Below are positions 27,879 through 36,925 of a stretch of DNA of 64,000 nucleotides, piece by piece (the stretch's first letter is position 1; each line of letters begins with the position of its first letter). The notes below the pieces were generated by a model that ran no database searches, was not told the origin of the DNA, and was given only the letters and a program-made list of their open reading frames with translations. The position numbers and the translations under genes were made by a program. Source of the stretch: RFPW01 sp040401595 (GTDB taxonomy: Bacteria; Pseudomonadota; Gammaproteobacteria; Burkholderiales; Burkholderiaceae_E); assembly GCA_040401595.1 (NCBI GenBank), contig JBBAOE010000020.1, forward strand, positions 1-64,000, given 5' to 3'.

Positions 27879-29114
27879 TTAGACCCGCTCGATGATGATG
27901 GCGGGCGCCATGCCGCCTGCCGCACACATCGTGATCAGTCCGCGCTTGAGATCGCGACGCTCGAGTTCGTCTAGCATCGATCCGATCAGAATCGATCCGG
28001 TAGCGCCGATCGGGTGGCCCAGTGCAATGGCTCCGCCATTCACGTTGACTTTGTCGCGGTCCAAGTTGAGGTCGCGAATGAACTTTTCGGCCACAACGGC
28101 GAAGGCCTCGTTGATTTCGAACAAGTCGATGTCATCCAGCGTCAGGCCTGCTTTTGCCAGCACCTTGCGCGCGGCCGGCACGGGCGCGTTTAGCATCAGC
28201 GTTGGTGAGTCCCCCATGTTGGCCATCGCGACGACGCGCGCTCTGGGCTTGAGTCCGCGTTTTTTGGCATATCCGCTTGAGGCCAGCAATAGCGCACCCG
28301 AGCCGTCGACAACGCCCGATGAGTTACCAGCATGGTGAACATGCGCAATCTCGAGCCCTGGATATTTGGCAAGGATCAGCTGCCGAAAGGTCGTGCCCTG
28401 CGGATCGAGAGCGAAGTCAGCGAGGCGCGCAAATGCAGGTTTGAGTTCCGCGAGCCCCTCAGCTGTCGTGTTTGGGCGCGGAAATTCTTCCTGATCCAGT
28501 GCGAGCGTACCGTCTGTTTTATAAACTGGAACGAGACTGCGGCTAAAGTGCCCTGCCTGGATGGCAGCCGCAGCGCGTTGTTGACTCAGCACGGCAAACG
28601 CATCGAGATCGGTACGCGAAATGCCTTCGAGCGTGGCGATGGCATCGGCGCATACGCCTTGATGGGATTGCGGGTGGCTGGCACGCAGCCGCATGTTGCC
28701 TGCGTCCATCAGCAACGGAGCACCTGCGTTCAAGTTGGCGGTCATCGACATCATTTCGCAACCACCTGCGATGACGACATCCTCCATGCCCGACATGATC
28801 GACGCCGCTGCCAGATTCACCGTGGTGATGCCCGAGCCGCAGAAGCGGTCCAGCGTTACACCTGAAGAGCGCACGTCGTAACCCGCATCCAGAGCCGACA
28901 TGCGGCCCAGGTCCATGGACTGACTGCCCTGCTGCGCGCTGGTACCCCAGATGATGTCGTCGACCTCGGCAGTGTCCAATGCATTGCGCTGCGCCAGAGC
29001 CTTGAGCACAGCGGCGCCGAGATGTTGCGGGTGCATGTCCGCAAGCGCGCCTTTACCCAGCTTGCCGATCCCACGCGGTGTGCGGCAGGCGTCGATGATC
29101 AGGGCTTCGTGCAT
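27879..29114 (-). CDS. acetyl-CoA acetyltransferase (thiolase II family)
   Basis: Degradative or biosynthetic thiolase of 411 residues. The nucleophilic Cys is in DRFCGSGITTVN, the general-base His in GHPIGATG, and the second Cys in CAAGGMAPA; the NEAFA motif is also present. All catalytic residues are intact. It is the first gene of the operon with the acyl-CoA ligase and Fe-dehydrogenase, giving activation and thiolytic cleavage of a side chain or ring product. The substrate is unknown. Confidence 0.93.
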   Translation of the reverse strand: MHEALIIDACRTPRGIGKLGKGALADMHPQHLGAAVLKALAQRNALDTAEVDDIIWGTSAQQGSQSMDLGRMSALDAGYDVRSSGVTLDRFCGSGITTVNLAAASIMSGMEDVVIAGGCEMMSMTANLNAGAPLLMDAGNMRLRASHPQSHQGVCADAIATLEGISRTDLDAFAVLSQQRAAAAIQAGHFSRSLVPVYKTDGTLALDQEEFPRPNTTAEGLAELKPAFARLADFALDPQGTTFRQLILAKYPGLEIAHVHHAGNSSGVVDGSGALLLASSGYAKKRGLKPRARVVAMANMGDSPTLMLNAPVPAARKVLAKAGLTLDDIDLFEINEAFAVVAEKFIRDLNLDRDKVNVNGGAIALGHPIGATGSILIGSMLDELERRDLKRGLITMCAAGGMAPAIIIERV

Positions 29115-29283
29115 GCCAAGTCTCCAGAGATCAGTTCAATAGACTTTCCATGATGATTCCAACGCAGCGAATCGGCTATCCGGGCGTACACCAATGCGCA
29201 AGAAATTCACTACATCGGGTCAGCGCGGACGCGGGGTGAGCGCCCATGGCATCATGTTCGAAGAGACTCCGACGTTGACCATC

Positions 29284-30348
29284 ATGCATGACACCCGTAT
29301 TGCCCCAACGCCTACCCGCCGCGCCCGCGGTAGGCTAGCTGCCCCTAGTGCTCTCACCGCTAGGCTGACGCTGGCGCTGTCAGCCGGACTTCTGCTCGGC
29401 CTCGCGCCCGCACTGAGTGGTGCACAGACCAACCCTGCACCGCAGGCGCAGGCTTACCCGAACAAGCCAATCAAAGCCATCGTACCGTTTGCGGCCGGTA
29501 GTGCGACGGACCAGATCGGTCGGGCATTTGCCCAGAAGATGTCTGAATCCCTCGGCCAGCCGATCGTCGTTGAAAACAAACCCGGCGCCAATGGGATGTT
29601 GGGCGCCGATGCTGCGGCGAAGGCGTCCCCCGACGGCTACACCCTGCTGATTGGGACCAACAGTACCAATGCGGCTCTGAAGAGTCTCATGAAGAAACTT
29701 CCCTACGACCAGGACACTGCGTTTGCCCCAATCGCATTTCTGGGCCAGGTTCCCCTCATCGTGGGCATCAACAACGAAGTTCCTGCCAAGACACTGCCTG
29801 AGCTGATTGCACTGGCCAAAGCCAAACCGGGTCAGCTGAGTTTTGCCAGCGCCAGCACCTCGCAGCGCGTCTCGAGTGAGATGCTCTTCAGCATGACGGG
29901 GGTTCAGCTGAACTATGTGCCCTACAAGAGCGGACCTGCCGCGATGACCGATCTGATCGGCGGGCAGGTCAACCTGTTCACGGCCGATTTTGCCGTGATG
30001 TTGCCGCAAGTCAGAGCGGGCAAGGTGCGTGGTCTCGCTGTCACTTCGACCCAGCGCTCGAAAGTGATTCCGGAACTCCCCACGGTCAACGAAGCCTTGA
30101 ACCTCAAGGAGTATGAACTGATCGCATATTTTGCAATTTTCGCGCCCGCCGGCACGCCAACCGACATCATTCAGAAGCTCAATCGGGTGGCCAACGCAGC
30201 AGCCGCCGACAAAGATCTGCTGGAGAAGTTTTCATCTCTTGGATTCGAAACTGCGCCTGCGCCGCCCGAAGCGCTCGCCCAGCGTTCACGCACCGAAACC
30301 GCCAAATGGGCCAAGGCGATCCGCGACGCAAAAATCGAAGCCGAGTGA
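29284..30348 (+). CDS. tripartite tricarboxylate transporter receptor, Bug/TctC family
   Basis: Full-length Bug receptor, 354 residues from the ATG at 29284; upstream in-frame ATGs at 29194 and 29254 are less likely. The leader is Arg-rich, then hydrophobic, with cleavage near ALSGAQT and a mature start at AYPNKPIKAIVPFAAGSATD. The blocks VVENKPGANGMLG, YVPYKSGPAAMTDLIGGQV and APAGTPTDIIQKL follow in order. It is divergent from the thiolase operon, which may mark its ligand as the acid activated there (inference). No TctA or TctB nearby. Confidence 0.9.
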   Translation: MHDTRIAPTPTRRARGRLAAPSALTARLTLALSAGLLLGLAPALSGAQTNPAPQAQAYPNKPIKAIVPFAAGSATDQIGRAFAQKMSESLGQPIVVENKPGANGMLGADAAAKASPDGYTLLIGTNSTNAALKSLMKKLPYDQDTAFAPIAFLGQVPLIVGINNEVPAKTLPELIALAKAKPGQLSFASASTSQRVSSEMLFSMTGVQLNYVPYKSGPAAMTDLIGGQVNLFTADFAVMLPQVRAGKVRGLAVTSTQRSKVIPELPTVNEALNLKEYELIAYFAIFAPAGTPTDIIQKLNRVANAAAADKDLLEKFSSLGFETAPAPPEALAQRSRTETAKWAKAIRDAKIEAE

Positions 30349-30442
30349 CCCATCCCAAGGCCATCGCGTCGGCCCAACGTGGATAGCCCCCAAGATTTAG
30401 AGGCCTAAGATTTAAAGGCCGAAGAGACCTGCGGTTTGTCCT

Positions 30443-31525
30443 TCAGGAAGCCGTCACCGGGAGCGCGCCTCGACGAATCTGGTCGCGCTCCAGCGATTCA
30501 AAAAGTGCCTTGAAGTTGCCCTCTCCGAAGCCCTGGTCGGCCTTGCGCTGAATGAATTCGAAGAACACGGGACCCAGCAGCGTCTGACTGAAGATCTGTA
30601 GCAGCAGGCGTTTCTCGCCCTGAGTGGTGGACCCATCCAGCAGGATCCCGCGTGACTGCAAGTCGGCTACAGACTCGCCATGACCCGGCAAGCGCTCTTG
30701 CAGCATCTCGAAATAGGTATCGTTGGGTGCGCTCATGAGCGGAACACCCGCCGCCACTAATGCGTCGACACTCTGGAGGAGGTCATCGGTCAGCAGCGCG
30801 ATGTGCTGGATGCCTTCCCCACTGAAGCGCAGCAGGAATTCTTCAATCTGACCGCCATGTACCCCGGACTCCTCATTGAGGGGGATGCGGATCAGTCCAT
30901 CCGGTGCGGTCATCGCACGACTCGTCAGGCCCGTGTACTCGCCCTTGATATCAAAGAGGCGAAGCTCACGAAAATTGAAAATCCGTTCGTAGAAGTGACA
31001 CCAGAAGGCCATCCGGCCTTTGTAGACGTTGTGGGTCAAATGATCAATGACCTTGAAGCCGTAGCCTGGTGGATGGCGGTCAACGCCTTCAATGAATGCA
31101 AAGTCGATGTCGTAGATACTCTTGCCGTCTTCGTAGCGGTCAATCAGGTAGAGCGGCGCGCCGCCAATTCCCTTGATCGCCGGCAGGCGAAGTTCCATGG
31201 GACCGGTCGGCACATCGACCGGCTGGGCGCCCAACTCCAGGGCGCGGGCATAGGCTCTGTGGGAGTCTCTTACCCGAAACGCCATGGCACAGGCACAGGG
31301 ACCATGCTCAGCCGCGAAATAGCCGGCCAGACTCCTGGGCTCTCGGTTGACAACGAAGTTGATATCACCCTGCCGGTAGAGCACCACGTCTTTAGACCGG
31401 TGGGTCGCCACCAGCGAAAAGCCCATCTTGAGAAACAGAGGCTCCAGCACACCGGCCACGGGCGAGGCGAATTCGACGAACTCGAACCCACACAAACCCA
31501 TCGGGTTGTCGAACAGGTCAGCCAT
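30443..31525 (-). CDS. hppD: 4-hydroxyphenylpyruvate dioxygenase
   Basis: Converts 4-hydroxyphenylpyruvate to homogentisate in tyrosine breakdown, using non-heme Fe(II). The 360-residue protein has the family start DNPMGLCGFEFVEFASP. The iron ligands are His in VIDHLTHNV, His in GIQHIALLT and Glu in GPVFFEFIQR. The C-terminal helix GFGEGNFKALFESLERDQ closes the active site. The ATG at 31525 has TGGAG six bases upstream and is better than the reading from 31558. Homogentisate dioxygenase and the rest of the pathway are not in the window. Confidence 0.95.
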   Translation of the reverse strand: MADLFDNPMGLCGFEFVEFASPVAGVLEPLFLKMGFSLVATHRSKDVVLYRQGDINFVVNREPRSLAGYFAAEHGPCACAMAFRVRDSHRAYARALELGAQPVDVPTGPMELRLPAIKGIGGAPLYLIDRYEDGKSIYDIDFAFIEGVDRHPPGYGFKVIDHLTHNVYKGRMAFWCHFYERIFNFRELRLFDIKGEYTGLTSRAMTAPDGLIRIPLNEESGVHGGQIEEFLLRFSGEGIQHIALLTDDLLQSVDALVAAGVPLMSAPNDTYFEMLQERLPGHGESVADLQSRGILLDGSTTQGEKRLLLQIFSQTLLGPVFFEFIQRKADQGFGEGNFKALFESLERDQIRRGALPVTAS

Positions 31526-31866
31526 TCCAGTCTCCAGTGAGAAGTGGTCATGCAACATCGGACGCGGGGCTCGACGTGAAGTTGCAGGATCGTTGGATAT
31601 CCATCACCCAGATGGAATACTCCTCGAAATGAGGATCGTTGGCGGTGAGGTCCGTCTGCAAACTCCCGCCTGACCAAAGTCACCTTGGGCCAGTACGCGA
31701 TCGGTGTTTGGCTCGTGCAGCCTGGTCAACAGGTGCCCCTTTCCCGGTGCTAGCCTTTGCGGTTTAGACGAAAACCGTCTAAACATGGGTGCATTTATTC
31801 GTTCAGTCGGCCTCGGTAGCTGACTAATCTCGCGGCATTGAAGTCTTAACCTCAAGGAGCCGATTA
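31526..31866. other. intergenic region with one marked inverted repeat
   Basis: These 341 bases separate the divergent hppD and sulfate-binding-protein genes. I see no convincing short gene on either strand. The only structured element is the inverted repeat at 31762-31784, listed separately. A CAAGGAG ribosome site for the downstream gene lies just before 31867. Confidence 0.5.
31762..31784. promoter_or_regulatory. 9-base inverted repeat upstream of the sulfate-binding protein gene
   Basis: The arms GTTTAGACG and CGTCTAAAC are perfect complements separated by AAAAC. The element lies about 80 bases before the start codon and about 240 bases from the hppD start. The A/T-rich, symmetrical form is more like a repressor or activator site than a terminator, and no T tract follows. 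It may also be the end of a lost gene. Confidence 0.4.
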
Positions 31867-32895
31867 ATGACCCATTTTTCGCGCGTACGCCGCCTCCTCG
31901 TGCCTGCTGCATGGGCGCTTGGCGCCTTGATGGTGACCTCTAGCTACGCCTACGCCAAAGACATCTCGCTGCTCAATGTCAGCTACGACCCGACGCGTGA
32001 GCTCTACCAGGAGGTCAACAAAGCCTTTTCGAGGGTCTGGCAGACAAAGACCGGCGATACCGTCTCCGTCAAACAGTCCCATGGCGGCTCGGGCAAGCAG
32101 GCCCGCTCAGTCATGGACGGCCTCGAAGCCGATGTCGTGACGCTCGCCCTGGCGTACGACGTGGACGAATTAGCCGAGAAAGCGAAGCTGATTCCGCCCG
32201 ACTGGCAAAAGCGCCTGCCGCATAACAGCTCGCCCTACACCTCAACCTACATTTTTCTCGTTCGCAAGGGCAACCCCAAGGGCATCAAGAACTGGGACGA
32301 TCTGGTCAAGCCCGGCATCTCGGTGATCACCGCCAACCCGAAGACCTCGGGTGGTGCCCGCTGGGGCTATCTGGCGGCATATGGCTATGCCTTGAAGCAA
32401 CCTGGCGGCAATGACACCAAGGCCAAACAATTCGTCAGCGAACTGTTTGCCAACGTCCCGGTGCTCGACTCGGGAGCACGGGGTTCCACTGTCACCTTCG
32501 CCGAGCGGGGTGTTGGCGACGTCCTGCTGGCCTGGGAAAACGAAGCCCACCTGTCCTTGAAGGAATTTGGAAGCGACAAGTTCGACATCATTTACCCGCC
32601 AGTCAGCATTCTCGCCGAGCCCCCGGTGACGGTGATCGACAAGACGGTCGACAAGCGGGGAACGCGCGCCGTGGCCCAGGCCTATCTTGAGTACTTATAC
32701 AGTCCAGAAGGACAGGAAATCGCCGCACGCAACTTCTACCGGCCAATTGATGCCGGCATCGCCGCGAAGCACGCCAGGCAATTCCCCAAGGTGAACCTCT
32801 TCACCATTGATGAAATATTCGGTGGTTGGGCCAAGGCGCAGAAGACCCACTTCGCCGACGGCGGTGTCTTTGACCAGATCTACACGAAAAAATAA
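31867..32895 (+). CDS. sbp: sulfate ABC transporter substrate-binding protein
   Basis: Periplasmic receptor for sulfate (possibly thiosulfate), 342 residues. After a signal peptide ending near SSYAYAKD come the family blocks LLNVSYDPTRELY, KQSHGGSGKQARSV and NSSPYTSTYIFLVRKGNPKGI. ITANPKTSGGARW and VLDSGARGSTVTF complete the sulfate pocket. The permease and ATPase genes cysTWA are absent on both sides, so this is an orphan copy. The ribosome site AAGGAG is well placed. Confidence 0.95.
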   Translation: MTHFSRVRRLLVPAAWALGALMVTSSYAYAKDISLLNVSYDPTRELYQEVNKAFSRVWQTKTGDTVSVKQSHGGSGKQARSVMDGLEADVVTLALAYDVDELAEKAKLIPPDWQKRLPHNSSPYTSTYIFLVRKGNPKGIKNWDDLVKPGISVITANPKTSGGARWGYLAAYGYALKQPGGNDTKAKQFVSELFANVPVLDSGARGSTVTFAERGVGDVLLAWENEAHLSLKEFGSDKFDIIYPPVSILAEPPVTVIDKTVDKRGTRAVAQAYLEYLYSPEGQEIAARNFYRPIDAGIAAKHARQFPKVNLFTIDEIFGGWAKAQKTHFADGGVFDQIYTKK

Positions 32896-32985
32896 GCGCC
32901 GAAATCTTAAGGGGACCGGGGTCGTGGGAGGAGACCCCGCTGGGAGACACGGGTCGTGCGAGGTGCCCTGCCCCAGGCTATGGGA

Positions 32986-34302
32986 TCAGTTCTGCATCAG
33001 CGCCTTGGCCATTGCATGAAAGGCTGGGAGCGTGATTGGATCGTTGCCAGCGTTCGCCGCGACCGGATGCGACGCATAGCGTGCGATCACCATTTCGGCC
33101 TTGGGATCCACGTAGATGCTCTGCCCGTGAACACCCCGTGCCATGAACGCATCATGCTCGTTATGCGTAATCCACCACATACTGCGGTAGCTCCAGCCCG
33201 GTAGTAGCGGGTAGCCTGCCTTGGCGAAATCGGCCCGACGCCCGCCCCGGCGAATATCGAGAATCGCCGCCTCCGGCAGGATCTGCTTGCCATTGGCGCG
33301 CCCGTTATTGCCGATCAGCTCGCCGAACCTTGCGAGGTCACGAAGACCGGTATTCAACCCGCCGCCGGCGAACTCGTTACCGACCGAGTCAACCGTGAAG
33401 TAAGCGTCCTGTTCCATCCCAAGCTGCGACCAGATCATCTCCGAAAGATTCTGACCGATCGACTTCCCTGTCACCCGACGAATGACCCACCCCAACGCGT
33501 CCGTATTCACGGTCTTGTAGGCAAACGCCTGCCCATGTTCCCCCGACTTTTTGACCGTTCGCAAAAAATCATAAAACGTCCGTGGGCCATCATAGCCAGG
33601 AGGTCTGGGCAGGACGCCCCCAGCACGAACATGGGCCCAGACTTCAGCTTTCGGATCCGCATAATTTTCGGAATATTGCAGGCCCGTTGTCATATCCAGG
33701 ATCTGGCGGACCGTTGCATCCGCAAACGCAGTCCCTTCGAGCTCCGGAACGTAGGAAGCCACCGTTCGCGTCTCATCCAGCCGCCCCTCAGCGATCAGGG
33801 CTGCCGCAATGACTCCGAAAAAAGACTTGGTCACTGACATCGCAATATGCTGCCCCTCGGGCTTGAGCGCGCCGGCATATCGCTCGTAAACGACCTGTCC
33901 ACGATGCAGGACAACAATCCCGTCGGTGTAGGTGGCCCCCAGCGAGTCCTCCCAATTCATCGCCACCGTTTGCCCGATCGGCAAAAATTCGACCTTGTTC
34001 AAGGCCTGGATTTCGCGGCGGGGCAGCGCCTGCACCGCTCCGAGGCCTCGCGCAACCTGGGTGGTCGGGACTAGCTGTCGAAAGTTCGAAAAGCTCCAGC
34101 GCAAACGCGGAAACGTATAGGCACTGCCATCGGCAAACTGAACCAGCTTGTCAGCGGGGGGTGGCGATCCGACCATCCAGCCCAAGCCAGAGGGGTCACT
34201 TCGCGCCGCATCTGGAAAACTGGGAGCCGGCGTCTGCGCGCCGACCAGGGAGGCTGCCGTCAGCAAGGTGAGCACCATCGGATACTTCAAAAAATTGAGC
34301 AT
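32986..34302 (-). CDS. exported serine hydrolase, beta-lactamase/penicillin-binding fold
   Basis: A secreted class C beta-lactamase-like hydrolase, 438 residues, signal peptide ending near LVGAQ. The catalytic pair is Ser156 and Lys159 in SVTK; the second motif is probably AYKTVNTD. Such proteins act on esters, D-amino acid peptides or polymers, and the actual substrate cannot be inferred. It is the last gene of a run with an M20 peptidase (25 bases upstream) and an amidohydrolase, which suggests cleavage of an amide or peptide outside the cytoplasm. Confidence 0.87.
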   Translation of the reverse strand: MLNFLKYPMVLTLLTAASLVGAQTPAPSFPDAARSDPSGLGWMVGSPPPADKLVQFADGSAYTFPRLRWSFSNFRQLVPTTQVARGLGAVQALPRREIQALNKVEFLPIGQTVAMNWEDSLGATYTDGIVVLHRGQVVYERYAGALKPEGQHIAMSVTKSFFGVIAAALIAEGRLDETRTVASYVPELEGTAFADATVRQILDMTTGLQYSENYADPKAEVWAHVRAGGVLPRPPGYDGPRTFYDFLRTVKKSGEHGQAFAYKTVNTDALGWVIRRVTGKSIGQNLSEMIWSQLGMEQDAYFTVDSVGNEFAGGGLNTGLRDLARFGELIGNNGRANGKQILPEAAILDIRRGGRRADFAKAGYPLLPGWSYRSMWWITHNEHDAFMARGVHGQSIYVDPKAEMVIARYASHPVAANAGNDPITLPAFHAMAKALMQN

Positions 34303-34327
34303 ATCGGGTAATTCGAGAGTTCAGTCG

Positions 34328-35596
34328 CTACAGTTCTGATTTACCCAGTTCGATCAGTAACCGGGTCGTCAAATAGAGGCGCGGGACAATCGATTCGATA
34401 TCGATATATTCGTCCCGAGCGTGATACCCGAACCCAGCGAGTCCGAAGCTCTCAACGACTGTCGCCTTGCCGGAACGCCCGGCAAAGGCGGCATCCGTGG
34501 CACCACCAATCATCGGCACCAGCGCCAGGTCACGATCGATTTCCCGATAGATCCGCTGCGCTTTTTCAGCCAATGCCCGACCGGCCTGGCCCGCCTGAAA
34601 AGCGGGTCGGCCAATGACAAGCTGGAGCGTCGTCTCAGTATCCGGAACGAGTTTTGAACTTGCGAGCTTGGCCTGTAACGCGCTCAACAAGGGCTTCTCC
34701 GCGCCTGGGATCGTTAGACGCACATCACCGCGTGCTGTCGCGAGTTCTGGGATCTGGTTGGTGGCCTTGTTCGAGATGACGTTCGTCCAGTTCAGTTGTG
34801 CCCCAGGGATCGAGGCGGCAACGTCTTTGGTTTGAATCATCTGATGCGCAATCTCGATAATCGCGTTGCGCCCCAGCTCAGGCGCGACGCCAGCGTGGGC
34901 TGCGCGCCCCTTGACGACGAGCGTTGCGGCAGCTGTCCCGGCAGCACCGAGCAACACCGATTCAGATTTTTGATGTTCGCGAGTTGATGTCGGTTCAAAG
35001 GACAGAACGATGTGGTGCTGATCGGCGACCGACGCGATCAGTTCACCGGACCCGACGGAACCCACTTCCTCATCTGGGTTGAAGAGTACGGTGATCTGGT
35101 CGAAGTCCTTCCAGCCCGAGTCTGCGAGGATTTTCAGCGAATGGAGAATCAGCGCAATACCGCCCTTGTCGTCTGCGATGCCAGGCCCATAGAGTTTGTT
35201 ACCCTCGCGCTTGATTGGCTGGGTATTCAGGATGCCTGCCTGGTAGACCGTATCCATGTGCGCCATCAGCAAAAACCGGCGGCGCCCGCTACCGGTCATT
35301 GAGCCGATCACGACATCGGCCCCCGCCCCCGCGACGGTCTTGTGGCGCCGTGTCGTCATACCAAGGGTCTGCAAACGCCCCTCGAGCAGACTCGCCATCC
35401 GGGCGAGCCCATCGACCTGACCACTGCCGCTTTCAATCGAAACGAGTTGTTCCAGGGTCTCAATCAATGCCGGCTGTGTCGCCGTGGCAGCCGCCAACAG
35501 TCGCGCATCGGGCGCAGCCTGCGCTGCTGCGCTGCAAAGCCCGAGCCAAACGGCAAGGGCGAGTGTGTGAACGGGTTGGCTTGGGCGCTTAAACAT
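34328..35596 (-). CDS. exported M20 family metallopeptidase (glutamate carboxypeptidase-like)
   Basis: Zinc exopeptidase of 422 residues with a signal peptide ending near AAAQAAP. The metal motifs are MAHMDTVY, the bridging Asp in IADDKGG, and the catalytic and ligand Glu in NPDEEVGS. The lid domain is present in the middle. It belongs with carboxypeptidase G2-like enzymes that release a C-terminal Glu or similar from N-acyl compounds. It begins 9 bases after the amidohydrolase stop, so the two are almost certainly cotranscribed. Confidence 0.9.
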   Translation of the reverse strand: MFKRPSQPVHTLALAVWLGLCSAAAQAAPDARLLAAATATQPALIETLEQLVSIESGSGQVDGLARMASLLEGRLQTLGMTTRRHKTVAGAGADVVIGSMTGSGRRRFLLMAHMDTVYQAGILNTQPIKREGNKLYGPGIADDKGGIALILHSLKILADSGWKDFDQITVLFNPDEEVGSVGSGELIASVADQHHIVLSFEPTSTREHQKSESVLLGAAGTAAATLVVKGRAAHAGVAPELGRNAIIEIAHQMIQTKDVAASIPGAQLNWTNVISNKATNQIPELATARGDVRLTIPGAEKPLLSALQAKLASSKLVPDTETTLQLVIGRPAFQAGQAGRALAEKAQRIYREIDRDLALVPMIGGATDAAFAGRSGKATVVESFGLAGFGYHARDEYIDIESIVPRLYLTTRLLIELGKSEL

Positions 35597-35605
35597 GCAG
35601 CAGCC

Positions 35606-36889
35606 TCAGCGGGAACTAAACGGGCTCTGATAGGGGCGCCCAAACGCCACCCCGGCGACGATGGTTGCGCTCGGGCGAAGGAAGGTCTTCCCCTGTCGTT
35701 TGTTATTTCGAGTGTCCACAAACTCAACCGGGCCCTCGACGAGTTCGAGGACCGAAAGGTCGGCCGGAGCACCGATTTGAAGCGTTCCATGTTTGGGAAT
35801 ACGTCCGATCACACGCGCCGGCACCTGCGTCGCCATGGACACAACTTCGGACAGGGAGAAACCCATGCCGAGAAACTTACTCATGACCCAAGGCAGGTAA
35901 GGCATCCCAGGGGTATTGCCGGAAAACACATGGACGTCGGAAGAAATCGTGTCCGGCAGAATCCCCTGGGCGATGGCTGCTTCGGCAATGGTGTAGTCAA
36001 AGCTGCCGCCGCCGTGTCCAATATCGAAAATGACACCCCGGCGTTTTGCCTCCAGGGCCGAGGGAAGCAACTTGCCATCCTGGACGATGTTGGTTCCCTC
36101 GCCATCGATGTTGGGGGCACCCGAAAAACAGTGGGTCAGCACATCTCCGGGACGAAGCGTATCGAGAATCTTCGACATCAACGCGCGGTCGGATACCCCA
36201 CCGATATGGCACATGATCTTCGCGGGCACGCCCGAGAGTTCACAGGCCTTGACCGCCCGCTTCAGGGGTTCGAGGCCATGTTTCGCGATCACGTTTTCGC
36301 TCATCCGGACCTTGACGCCGAGGATCATGTCGGCATTCTCGGCGACGGCTCGGGCGGTCGCCTCGGGTTGGGCATAGTCGATGTTGTAGAGCTCCGGGAC
36401 CGGAAAGCCGGCGAGGCCCGCGACTGCAATGTGGATGAACGCAAATTGCCGAGTCCGCGAAGCTGGCACGATAAATCGACGGTAGGCGGCAAAATTGTTA
36501 GCTCCAGCATCACCGGCCGACACGACGGTCGTTGTTGCCTGGTGTGCGACCAGTTCGTCGGCTGGAATGCCGATCGCAGAGCCATAGGGAAACGTATGAC
36601 AATGCAGGTCGATCAGGCCAGGGGTGACCAGCTTGCCGGCCGCGTCAAATACCCGCGCGGCTCGCCCAGGTTCGATCGCGGTTTCGACCGCTCGAATCTG
36701 CCCGAAGCGGATACCGATATCACGCTTGCCCGAAAGTCCCTGACTGGGGTCTAGCACGTTGGCATTTCGCACGAGAAGATCAAACTTCTCCGCGGGATCC
36801 AGTGCACCGAGTGCAGAGGCGGGTATCGCTCCAAGAGCGCACAGGGATGAAGCGCCTGCAAGCCATTGACGGCGATCGAGTTGGGCCAT
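35606..36889 (-). CDS. Tat-exported amidohydrolase (deacetylase/dihydroorotase-like)
   Basis: Metal-dependent amidohydrolase of 427 residues. The N-terminus MAQLDRRQWLAGASSLCALGA has twin Arg and a hydrophobic stretch, a likely Tat signal. Metal-site motifs are LIDLHCHTFP, the possible carbamylated Lys in MILGVKVRMS, CHIGG, THCFSG and the Asp in SSDVH. The closest recognisable group is amidohydrolase/deacetylase metallohydrolases acting on N-acyl or cyclic amides. Together with the downstream M20 peptidase and serine hydrolase it would form an envelope route for degrading an amide-linked nutrient (inference). Confidence 0.88.
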   Translation of the reverse strand: MAQLDRRQWLAGASSLCALGAIPASALGALDPAEKFDLLVRNANVLDPSQGLSGKRDIGIRFGQIRAVETAIEPGRAARVFDAAGKLVTPGLIDLHCHTFPYGSAIGIPADELVAHQATTTVVSAGDAGANNFAAYRRFIVPASRTRQFAFIHIAVAGLAGFPVPELYNIDYAQPEATARAVAENADMILGVKVRMSENVIAKHGLEPLKRAVKACELSGVPAKIMCHIGGVSDRALMSKILDTLRPGDVLTHCFSGAPNIDGEGTNIVQDGKLLPSALEAKRRGVIFDIGHGGGSFDYTIAEAAIAQGILPDTISSDVHVFSGNTPGMPYLPWVMSKFLGMGFSLSEVVSMATQVPARVIGRIPKHGTLQIGAPADLSVLELVEGPVEFVDTRNNKRQGKTFLRPSATIVAGVAFGRPYQSPFSSR

Positions 36890-36925
36890 AGCGTCTGTCC
36901 TTGATTGGTCGGGGCAAGCAGATCA

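Noticed and set aside
32911..32938. Terminator after the sulfate-binding protein gene
   Set aside because: Only a 6-base stem (GGGGTC/GACCCC) with a 9-base loop and no T tract, so too weak to call.
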